Positions 1 to 5,372 of a stretch of DNA of 5,372 nucleotides are shown here, piece by piece. Below the pieces are notes generated by a model. That model saw nothing but the letters and a program-made list of their open reading frames with translations. It was not told the origin of the DNA and did no database searches. The translations under genes and the position numbers were made by a program. Each line of letters begins with the position of its first letter. The first letter of the stretch is position 1. Source of the stretch: Bacteroidota bacterium (lineage in GTDB: Bacteria > Bacteroidota > Bacteroidia > Chitinophagales > Chitinophagaceae); assembly GCA_023436685.1 (NCBI GenBank), contig JAEZIL010000332.1:1-5372 (forward strand), written 5' to 3'.

Positions 1-34
1 CAATTATCTACTACTATTAAGGCATATTTTTCCC

Positions 35-42
35 TACTTTTA
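35..42 (+). promoter_or_regulatory. Possible -7 promoter box of fabI (Bacteroidota type)
   Basis: The sequence TACTTTTA matches the Bacteroidota -7 consensus TAnnTTTG except for the last base, and lies 26 bases before the fabI ATG. A start of transcription a few bases downstream would give a leader of about 20 nt, which is plausible. No TTG or TTTG (-33 element) is visible at the expected distance upstream, so only half of a promoter is supported. The region between this box and the ATG is AT-rich and lacks a Shine-Dalgarno motif, as is usual in this phylum. Confidence 0.35.
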
Positions 43-68
43 CGGTCTATATAAAGTAATATATACTT

Positions 69-899
69 ATGTCGCATCAATTGCTGAAAGGAAAAAAAGG
101 TATCATTTTCGGAGCGTTGGATGAACGCTCAATGGCTTGGAAAACTGCACTGCGTTGCGTAGAAGAAGGTGCAGAGATCGTATTGAGCAATGCTCCCATA
201 GCATTACGTATGGGTAAAATAAATGAACTGGCTAAAGCCTGTAATGATGCTCCGGTAATAGCGGCTGATGCTACTTCTACTAGCGACCTTGAAAATCTTG
301 TGCAACAAAGTATGGAAGCTTTAGGAGGCAAACTGGATTTTGTATTGCATTCAATAGGTATGTCGCCAAACGTGCGTAAGAATATCCCGTATACGGACAC
401 TAACTATGACAACTTCATGAAGACGCTGGATATTTCAGCTGTTTCTTTTCATAAAGTATTACAAACGTGCATGAAGCTGGATGCTTTGAATGAATGGGCT
501 TCTGTAGCGGCTTTGTCTTATATCGCAGCACAAAGAACATTTCCCGGCTACAATGATATGGCTGATGCCAAATCGCTGATGGAAAGCATAGCCCGCAGTT
601 TTGGTTACCACTATGGCTTCAAAAAGAAAGTACGTGTGAACACTATTTCTCAATCGCCAACTGTTACTACAGCAGGTTCAGGCGTATCGGGTTTTGATGT
701 ATTTTTCGACTATGCTGATAAAATGTCGCCGCTGGGCAATGCTACCGGTGAAGATTGCGCAAACTTTTGCGTAATGCTGTTTAGCGATTATACACGTATG
801 GTAACTATGCAAAACCTTTTCCACGATGGTGGTTTCTCTAACACAGGTGTTAGCCAGCCAATAGTTGAGAAAATGATGCAGGCTGCTACAGCAGAATAA
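69..899 (+). CDS. fabI: Enoyl-[acyl-carrier-protein] reductase (NADH), FabI, Bacteroidota type
   Basis: This cytoplasmic enzyme reduces trans-2-enoyl-ACP to acyl-ACP, the last step of each elongation cycle in type II fatty acid synthesis. The 276-residue protein is full length for the Bacteroidota FabI subgroup. The N-terminal nucleotide-binding region of the Rossmann fold (GKKGIIFGALDERSMAW, residues 8-24) has the divergent FabI form rather than the classical SDR GxxxGxG motif. An acidic and Gly-rich stretch, GGKLDFVLHSIGMSP, ends near residue 100. The catalytic signature is complete: Tyr151 (ALSY), Tyr161 and Lys168 (YNDMADAK), matching Y146, Y156 and K163 of E. coli FabI. Gly97 (HSIG) and Met164 correspond to E. 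coli G93 and M159, positions tied to triclosan binding, and both keep the sensitive-type residue. The C-terminal region MQNLFHDGGFSNTGVS (247-262) is characteristic of the subgroup. The ATG at 69 gives the expected N-terminus and is preceded by AT-rich sequence without a Shine-Dalgarno. porQ follows after 49 bp on the same strand. Confidence 0.95.
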   Translation: MSHQLLKGKKGIIFGALDERSMAWKTALRCVEEGAEIVLSNAPIALRMGKINELAKACNDAPVIAADATSTSDLENLVQQSMEALGGKLDFVLHSIGMSPNVRKNIPYTDTNYDNFMKTLDISAVSFHKVLQTCMKLDALNEWASVAALSYIAAQRTFPGYNDMADAKSLMESIARSFGYHYGFKKKVRVNTISQSPTVTTAGSGVSGFDVFFDYADKMSPLGNATGEDCANFCVMLFSDYTRMVTMQNLFHDGGFSNTGVSQPIVEKMMQAATAE

Positions 900-948
900 T
901 TTAGCACAACGATACTTACTATAAACACAACAGCAATAAATCAAACCC

Positions 949-2076
949 ATGCCACGTTTTAAAAATATGCAATGGAAAAAATGGACCGGCTTATTGCTGT
1001 TGTGCCTTTACTGCCAAACTACTTCAGCGCAGGTTACCGGAGGGCAGCGCACTATGGAGTTTTTGCGCCTGCCGAATGCGCCCCGTATATCTTCTTTAGG
1101 TGGTATTAATGTAGCAAACCCCGAGCAGGATATATCATTTGCACTACAAAACCCATCGCTAATGCGCCCGGGTTTGCATAACCAACTGGGGCTTAACTAC
1201 AATGCATATTACGCGGGTATCAGCATAGCCAACTTGCAATACGGATACCATGCTGATAAGATCAAAACTTCATTTGTATTTGGAGTACAATATTTAAATT
1301 ATGGCAGTCTAACCAAGACAGATGAATTAGGGACTGATCAAGGTTCTTTCCGTGCAAATGAATACGCTATTAGTATGGGGGCATCACGCCAGTATGGCCA
1401 GCACTGGCGTTATGGCGCTGCATTAAAATGGGCACATTCTTCTTTGTACGATAAGACGGCATCAGCTGTATTGGCTGATGTAGGTGTAACCTACTATGAT
1501 ACCGCTTCATTAATAGATATAGGCATCGTGGCTAAGAATATTGGCTTCATGGCTAAAAAATACAATCCTAATAATACTGCGGAGCCGTTGCCATTCGATC
1601 TGCAAATAGGTATCTCGAAAAGGTTCAAGCACCTTCCCTTGCGTTTAATGGCTACCGTGCATCACTTGTACGAATGGGATATACGCTACGATAACCCGGC
1701 CGATGCGCAAACAAGTACTGTATTTGGCAATAACGATACTGTTGCCGATAACAAATCTCATTTTGCAGATAAGTTATTCCGCCACTTTATTTTTGGGGCG
1801 GAACTATTGCTAGGTAAGAGAGTAACAGTAGGTGTAGGTTATAATCACTTACATCGCGGTGAACTTGCTATACAAGATAAAACAGGCCTTGCAGGCTTTT
1901 CGTTTGGTCTGGGTATTAATCTTAATAAATTTCATCTTCAATATGCACGCTCTTACTACCATATAGCAGGTGCATACAACGAATTTGGCATCAATCTGTC
2001 GTTAAACAAATTGATCGGAATTGGGAAAGCCGGAGACAGGATTAACTGGAGTACATCTTACCCCGACTGGCAGTAG
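949..2076 (+). CDS. porQ: Type IX secretion system protein PorQ
   Basis: PorQ is an outer-membrane beta-barrel protein of the T9SS. In Porphyromonas gingivalis it belongs to the attachment complex with PorU, PorV and PorZ, where it anchors PorZ at the cell surface. The 375-residue product has a signal peptide (basic QWKKW, hydrophobic GLLLLCLYC, probable cleavage at TSA-Q, residues 27/28). Family features include the N-terminal segment MEFLRLPNAPRISSLGG (36-52), the FALQNPSLM motif (64-72), the GVQYLNYGS strand (112-120), the NEPLPF-like segment AEPLPFDLQIG (211-221), HHLYEWD (238-244), the FRHFIFGAE strand (277-285) and the GLAGFSFGLGI strand (313-323). Alternating polar and aromatic strands continue to about residue 352. 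A hydrophilic loop rich in N, D, T and S (about 248-272) is probably exposed, and a polar tail of about 20 residues follows the last strand. An in-frame ATG at 967 (Met7) would give a more typical signal peptide with an A-rich upstream region and may be the true start. The stop lies one base from the opposing terC-like stop. The gene may be co-transcribed with fabI, as no promoter of its own is apparent. Confidence 0.92.
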   Translation: MPRFKNMQWKKWTGLLLLCLYCQTTSAQVTGGQRTMEFLRLPNAPRISSLGGINVANPEQDISFALQNPSLMRPGLHNQLGLNYNAYYAGISIANLQYGYHADKIKTSFVFGVQYLNYGSLTKTDELGTDQGSFRANEYAISMGASRQYGQHWRYGAALKWAHSSLYDKTASAVLADVGVTYYDTASLIDIGIVAKNIGFMAKKYNPNNTAEPLPFDLQIGISKRFKHLPLRLMATVHHLYEWDIRYDNPADAQTSTVFGNNDTVADNKSHFADKLFRHFIFGAELLLGKRVTVGVGYNHLHRGELAIQDKTGLAGFSFGLGINLNKFHLQYARSYYHIAGAYNEFGINLSLNKLIGIGKAGDRINWSTSYPDWQ

Positions 2077-2095
2077 CCTAATACTCCTCTTTTTT
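2048..2095 (+). terminator. Weak candidate terminator at the porQ 3' end
   Basis: An inverted repeat GGAGTA (2048-2053) and TACTCC (2082-2087) is followed by TCTTTTTT (2088-2095), in the right order for an intrinsic terminator of the plus-strand transcript. The stem is only 6 bp and the loop would be 28 nt, so stability is doubtful. Every part is also coding sequence: the left arm lies in porQ, and the right arm and T-run are the Lys-Lys-Glu-Glu-Tyr codons at the end of the opposing gene. The pattern may therefore be coincidental. Confidence 0.2.
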
Positions 2096-2938
2096 GCCTA
2101 TATGTCTTTTCGGGAAATTGAAAAGTATTGAGGTAAGTACAGGTACAAAGAAAATACCAATACTAACTATAGAAGTTATTATGTCTCCCCATATTGTAGG
2201 ATGGTGCCCTACGGGTAAATGTTTGCCTTGTGCCTCAAGACAGGCATGTGGCCCATCCATAAATAATGTAACAGACGTGCAAGGGTAGTAATGAGTATAC
2301 AATGCAAATGTAAGTTTAAGACCTAGCAGTGCTATAACCAAATAAGCACAAGTATCCAGGAAAGGGTATCTCTCCATCAGGCGCACAAACCCCTGGGCTA
2401 CAAACCGCATAGCTAAAATGCCAATAAATACGCCAGTCCATACCAATATGATATTTTTAGTATAAGCATTAGCTGCTATTACGTTGTCTATAGAAAAAGC
2501 AAGGTCCATTAATTCTACCATGATAACAGTAGCCCAGAAGGGGCCAAAGGCTCCTAGTGTTTTGCGGTAAAACCAACTCTTTTTCTTATGCTCTATTTCC
2601 TCATGTAAGGTTTCTTCGCTATCTGGCTTCTTTCTAAAGAAGAAAAAACGGATGGCTAGTATAAGAAGGTACAAACCCCCTACCGGCTTGAACCACCAGA
2701 TCTGTATCAGTAGTGAAGCAAACAGCAAGCATATACCACGGAAAATGTAAGCACCAAGAATACCATACTTTAAAGCACGTCGCCGTTGGTCTTTAGGCAG
2801 GTCAAGTACCATAGTAGCTAGTACTGCGGCATTGTCTACAGACAGCAGACTTTCAATTAATATTAGATTGACAATAACAATAAGTGCAGGTACCGGCTGA
2901 TCAATTATTTGCTGAAAGAGTTGGTCTAGATTTTCCAT
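2078..2938 (-). CDS. TerC-family integral membrane protein (probable metal-ion exporter)
   Basis: TerC-family proteins sit in the cytoplasmic membrane. Characterised members (E. coli Alx, B. subtilis YceF/YkoY) act in manganese export, and the Bacillus pair helps metalate secreted enzymes. This 286-residue protein carries both halves of the family signature: ESLLSVDN (29-36) in the first helix and MDLAFSIDN (144-152) in the fourth, with Glu29, Asp35, Asn36, Glu142, Asp145, Asp151 and Asn152 available for metal binding. Seven hydrophobic segments are visible at roughly 17-42, 57-81, 85-101, 130-152, 161-181, 193-214 and 251-274. The positive-inside rule fits an outward N-terminus, a charged cytoplasmic loop (102-127) and a basic cytoplasmic tail (KRHIGKK). 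The loop between helices 6 and 7 (215-250) would face the periplasm and contains Cys220, Cys233 and His231, 240, 245 and 246. The substrate cannot be deduced, and the name does not imply tellurite resistance. It lies 78 bp downstream of the TPR gene on the same strand, with a -7-like box just before its ATG. Confidence 0.9.
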   Translation of the reverse strand: MENLDQLFQQIIDQPVPALIVIVNLILIESLLSVDNAAVLATMVLDLPKDQRRRALKYGILGAYIFRGICLLFASLLIQIWWFKPVGGLYLLILAIRFFFFRKKPDSEETLHEEIEHKKKSWFYRKTLGAFGPFWATVIMVELMDLAFSIDNVIAANAYTKNIILVWTGVFIGILAMRFVAQGFVRLMERYPFLDTCAYLVIALLGLKLTFALYTHYYPCTSVTLFMDGPHACLEAQGKHLPVGHHPTIWGDIITSIVSIGIFFVPVLTSILFNFPKRHIGKKEEY

Positions 2939-2945
2939 GCCAATT

Positions 2946-2953
2946 CAAAGGTA
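2946..2953 (-). promoter_or_regulatory. Possible -7 promoter box of the terC-like gene
   Basis: Read on the minus strand this is TACCTTTG, an exact match to the Bacteroidota -7 consensus TAnnTTTG. Only 7 bases (AATTGGC) separate it from the ATG at 2938, so a transcript starting at the usual distance would have a leader of just a few nucleotides. No -33 TTG is seen about 19-21 bases further upstream. The rest of the 78-bp gap (2939-3016) shows no convincing hairpin. The gene could also be reached by read-through from the upstream MoxR-TPR genes. Confidence 0.45.
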
Positions 2954-3016
2954 AGAGAAAAAGCTACTGCGGCGTTTCGTTTAAATAAATCATTGAGGAA
3001 AGCTCGTTCTTATTAC

Positions 3017-5041
3017 TTAAGAGCCCTGCTCGCTTTCTTCTGCTTCTTTTCCACCTATATTAAATAATCTATATGCTAGCAGTACGCCGGCATCTTCTGA
3101 TTTCTGATAATTAAATCCTTGTTTTTTCACTATATAATTACCCCCTTGGTCAAGTACATAGTATTCTATATGCTTTTGCTTACCGCTGCCTGTAAATATT
3201 ACGTAAGCCTCTACGGTATTGCTGCCGCTACTCGTCCAAGTAATATTGCAATCTTTTAACCTTTTAACCATCGTTTCATCTACAGCACCATTAACATGCA
3301 AGTTCATTTTTATTTTTAGTCCCGCGTCGGGCAGCAATTGAGGGTATAGCTGGTACATAAGATATACCCAACGTTCATAGGCTTTTTCATCTTTCTGCTC
3401 CCATGCACATTCAGCCTGTGCCTGGTATACCCGGGCAGTAAACAGCTTTTCATATTCAGCGTCGGTATTAGGATCGCGCAAAATACCATCCAATATTTTT
3501 CGTGCTTCCTTGTAATTAGCTTGTTTCATTTCAAGGCGCGCAATGAAGAGCTTGAAATATTTATTAATGTATTTGCGGTCATCGGTCTGCGCCTCTTTAC
3601 GGAAACGGTCTAAAAAAAAGCGGGTACTAAAATCACGTATCAGGTACCATACTTCATCCCAGCTTACCGTGCTCTCTGTTGAAAAAAGCTTATAGATCAC
3701 CCGGTCGCGCTCAGGGTTTTGTGCAAATTGGTTAATAATAAGAAACTGCTGCATGTATTTCTCACCAAGTAACTGTGCCATACGCATTAGTACATTTGGG
3801 TTGTACCACCAGTTACGATGCTCAAATTTTTGTCGCTGCCATAAGGCATCCTTACTTATTAGTTTCAGTAATTGAACACTGAAGTCATAATGCGCTTGCC
3901 CAAGTGTAGTACCAATATGCAGCTCTTTAAATTCTGCTGCTTTGTTAGCATAACGATCTGCTTCAACTAACTGACCATCATAAAACATACAGCGCGATAG
4001 TGCTATATTATACCAACCAAAGCCAGGGGTAGACCCGTTTGCTTTTATCATATCGCGCATTAACTGAGCTCCGGTTTTAGGTAAGCCCTTATATATGTCT
4101 AGCGTTGAAGAGTAATATGCCCACTCTTTTAAACGCTTATCGCCGGCATCTTGAGTTACTGCTTGTTCATATTCGCTTTCTGCCTCGCGGAAATCGCCAC
4201 AAATAGCCCTGAATGTAGCATAGTTGTTGTGAGGGAATATGGCACTTTTGCGCATTAAGTTGTAGTAGTATGCTGCTGAATCTATTTTTAGCGCATAGCT
4301 ATATAGCATCGACTTGTAGTGGTACACTGCCATCTTTTCCATCTGTTCATAGCCCGGCTGAAATATATTTGCGTTCAATCGTTTATTTACATTGATACGC
4401 CTAAGGCCTGAATCAAGGTAGGCATTGGCCAGTTGCTCGTTTTCGTTGATGCTGTTTTTCAGAAAAAGATATTTGGTGCTAGTATAGAAGCGATTGCGAT
4501 GTACGGTCCAACCCAGGTAGTTGTACGCGTCCATCTGGTAATCCCGCTGAAAATTCCATTTAATAACACGCCTTAACAGGTTATACGTCTTCTGCACTTC
4601 CTCCATATTGCTATAGCAATTCATCAGGTAGAAGGCAATGATAGTATAATCTATCTGGTACTTATAGGCAGGAAAATATACCATAAGATCGGCTGTACGG
4701 GTGCCCAGCTCTTTTCGATAGTCGCGCTCTATCAGGTTCAGTGCCTTTTCAAGCGGCACGGAAGCATTCCTATATCCCAGGTAGTCGGCTGCATGACTGT
4801 ATTTATATGCACCTTCAAACAGCCAGCCTACGTAATAGCTACTATCAATCCGTTTAAATTCGCGCGAACGTGGCAGGGCATCTTCACCCTCCATATTTAC
4901 ACCAATACGTTTAGCGTCTATTTCATAACGCTGCGCTGCTTTTTGTTCGGCACGCGTTTGTGCCACAACGATAGTATTACTGTATAATAACAGCAGTAGA
5001 ATTAAAATAATTCTTATTCGTTTCAGATAACCTTCATACAT
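3017..5041 (-). CDS. Exported TPR-like helical repeat protein of unknown function
   Basis: I do not recognise a named family for this 674-residue protein. It begins with a Sec-type signal peptide (YLKRIR followed by a hydrophobic core at 11-20 and probable cleavage after VVA, residue 27). There is no lipobox cysteine, so a soluble periplasmic or outer-membrane-associated location is inferred. The mature protein is mostly helical and rich in Tyr, Trp and Arg. Degenerate tetratricopeptide-like units are visible around 273-296 (CGDFREAESEYEQAV), 341-372 (GQLVEADRYANKAAEF), 493-522 (ANYKEARKILDGIL) and 531-566. The C-terminal part (about 572-664) changes character: its pattern suggests a small alpha/beta domain, with beta-like stretches at KIKMNLHVNG, AYVIFTG, IEYYVLD and NYIVKKQGF, and a helix-like AGVLLAYRLFNIG. 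An acidic tail ends the protein. The ATG lies only 2 bases after the MoxR stop, so the two are very probably one operon with translational coupling. A scaffold or interaction role in the envelope is possible but not shown. Confidence 0.85.
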   Translation of the reverse strand: MYEGYLKRIRIILILLLLLYSNTIVVAQTRAEQKAAQRYEIDAKRIGVNMEGEDALPRSREFKRIDSSYYVGWLFEGAYKYSHAADYLGYRNASVPLEKALNLIERDYRKELGTRTADLMVYFPAYKYQIDYTIIAFYLMNCYSNMEEVQKTYNLLRRVIKWNFQRDYQMDAYNYLGWTVHRNRFYTSTKYLFLKNSINENEQLANAYLDSGLRRINVNKRLNANIFQPGYEQMEKMAVYHYKSMLYSYALKIDSAAYYYNLMRKSAIFPHNNYATFRAICGDFREAESEYEQAVTQDAGDKRLKEWAYYSSTLDIYKGLPKTGAQLMRDMIKANGSTPGFGWYNIALSRCMFYDGQLVEADRYANKAAEFKELHIGTTLGQAHYDFSVQLLKLISKDALWQRQKFEHRNWWYNPNVLMRMAQLLGEKYMQQFLIINQFAQNPERDRVIYKLFSTESTVSWDEVWYLIRDFSTRFFLDRFRKEAQTDDRKYINKYFKLFIARLEMKQANYKEARKILDGILRDPNTDAEYEKLFTARVYQAQAECAWEQKDEKAYERWVYLMYQLYPQLLPDAGLKIKMNLHVNGAVDETMVKRLKDCNITWTSSGSNTVEAYVIFTGSGKQKHIEYYVLDQGGNYIVKKQGFNYQKSEDAGVLLAYRLFNIGGKEAEESEQGS

Positions 5042-5043
5042 AG

Positions 5044-5372
5044 CTACGCGTGCAGCTTTAAGCGTGCAAGCCGCTCTGTTTCCTTGTTTATGATACTGTT
5101 TAATGCATGTTGCCTTCCATCTTTATTGCGATACACTAAACGATGATCCAGCACGTGGTAGGCTATATCTTTTATATCATCTTCTATTACAAATGTGCGG
5201 CCTTTAACCAGGGCATAAGCACGTAAACATTTCAGAAAAGAAATGCCGCTACGTGTAGATGCTCCTAATGATATATCAGCATGTTCGCGTGTGTTGCGTA
5301 CTATATTACTTACGCCACGTATTATTTCGTCGTGCAGATAAACCTCCGATACTTGCTGTTGCAGAGAAAGAA
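5044..5372 (-). CDS. MoxR-type AAA+ ATPase, C-terminal part (cut by window edge)
   Basis: This open frame runs into the right edge of the window and shows the last 108 residues of a protein that in this family is usually about 320 residues long. Neither the start nor the Walker A and B motifs are in view. The visible part is the helical lid of MoxR ATPases: VYLHDEIIRGVSNIVRNTR (visible residues 10-28), then the sensor-2 motif LGASTRSG with its arginine (visible residue 40), then LRAYALVKGRTFVIEDDIKDIA (49-70) and VLDHRLV (73-79), followed by a basic C-terminal tail. MoxR proteins act as cytoplasmic chaperone-like ATPases, often working with von Willebrand factor A or DUF58 proteins encoded next door. 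Here the next gene downstream is instead the exported TPR-like protein, 2 bases away. Any partner genes would lie beyond the right edge. Confidence 0.88.
   Translation of the reverse strand, partial: LSLQQQVSEVYLHDEIIRGVSNIVRNTREHADISLGASTRSGISFLKCLRAYALVKGRTFVIEDDIKDIAYHVLDHRLVYRNKDGRQHALNSIINKETERLARLKLHA

Noticed and set aside
77..400. Minus-strand open frame of 107 codons opposite fabI
   Set aside because: It lies wholly antisense to a confidently identified enzyme, its product resembles no family I know, and it is explained by the codon pattern of fabI.
678..950. Minus-strand open frame of 90 codons over the fabI end and the fabI-porQ gap
   Set aside because: It has a Cys-rich, low-quality translation, mostly antisense to fabI, with no recognisable motif or start signal.
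949..1032. PorQ as a lipoprotein (cysteines at residues 19 and 22)
   Set aside because: Neither cysteine has a proper lipobox before it (Tyr precedes Cys22), and a normal signal peptidase I site, TSA-Q, follows, as expected for a beta-barrel protein.
2094..2288. Plus-strand open frame inside the terC-like gene
   Set aside because: It is antisense to the conserved 3' end of a TerC-family gene and has no recognisable features.
2078..2938. Tellurite-resistance determinant
   Set aside because: The TerC name is historical. There are no other ter genes nearby, and characterised relatives handle manganese.
2939..3016. Intrinsic terminator between the TPR-like and terC-like genes
   Set aside because: No inverted repeat of useful length followed by a T-run on the minus strand could be found in this gap.
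4793..4987. Plus-strand open frame near the start of the TPR-like gene
   Set aside because: It is antisense to the N-terminal coding region, including the signal peptide, and has no family resemblance.
3017..5041. TPR-like protein as the T9SS protein PorW/SprE or as BatC
   Set aside because: PorW/SprE are longer lipoproteins and this protein has no lipobox. BatC-type proteins are much shorter. The C-terminal domain here fits neither, and proximity to porQ alone is not evidence.

Overview
The window looks like a piece of a Bacteroidota chromosome, most likely from the Chitinophagia/Sphingobacteriia side of the phylum; the finer placement is an impression only. Three things point there: a Bacteroidota-type FabI, a clear PorQ of the type IX secretion system (a system restricted to this phylum), and start regions that lack Shine-Dalgarno sequences but carry TAnnTTTG-like -7 promoter boxes. 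Base composition is moderately AT-rich and even throughout. I see no mobile element, RNA gene, CRISPR array or other sign of recent transfer.

Layout: positions 1-68 hold a short upstream region with a probable promoter. Two plus-strand genes follow: fabI (69-899, enoyl-ACP reductase of fatty acid synthesis) and, after 49 bp, porQ (949-2076, an outer-membrane beta-barrel protein of the T9SS attachment complex). They meet a minus-strand block head-on. The stop codons of porQ and of the TerC-family membrane protein gene (2938-2078) are separated by one base. The minus-strand block reads from right to left: the C-terminal third of a MoxR-type AAA+ ATPase (cut by the window edge, ending at 5044), an exported 674-residue TPR-like protein of unknown function (5041-3017) starting only 2 bases after the MoxR stop, and, after a 78-bp gap with its own -7-like box, the terC-like gene. 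There is no gene-free stretch longer than 78 bp.

Functionally, most genes bear on the cell envelope: acyl-chain synthesis (FabI), outer-membrane secretion and attachment of cargo (PorQ), probable metal-ion export across the inner membrane (TerC family), and a periplasmic helical-repeat protein coupled to a MoxR chaperone-type ATPase. No sequence evidence makes this one system. The least understood part is the MoxR-TPR pair, especially the C-terminal domain of the TPR protein. I did not find a convincing new biological system; the findings are modest points about gene start architecture, convergent gene packing and an uncharacterised conserved-looking protein.
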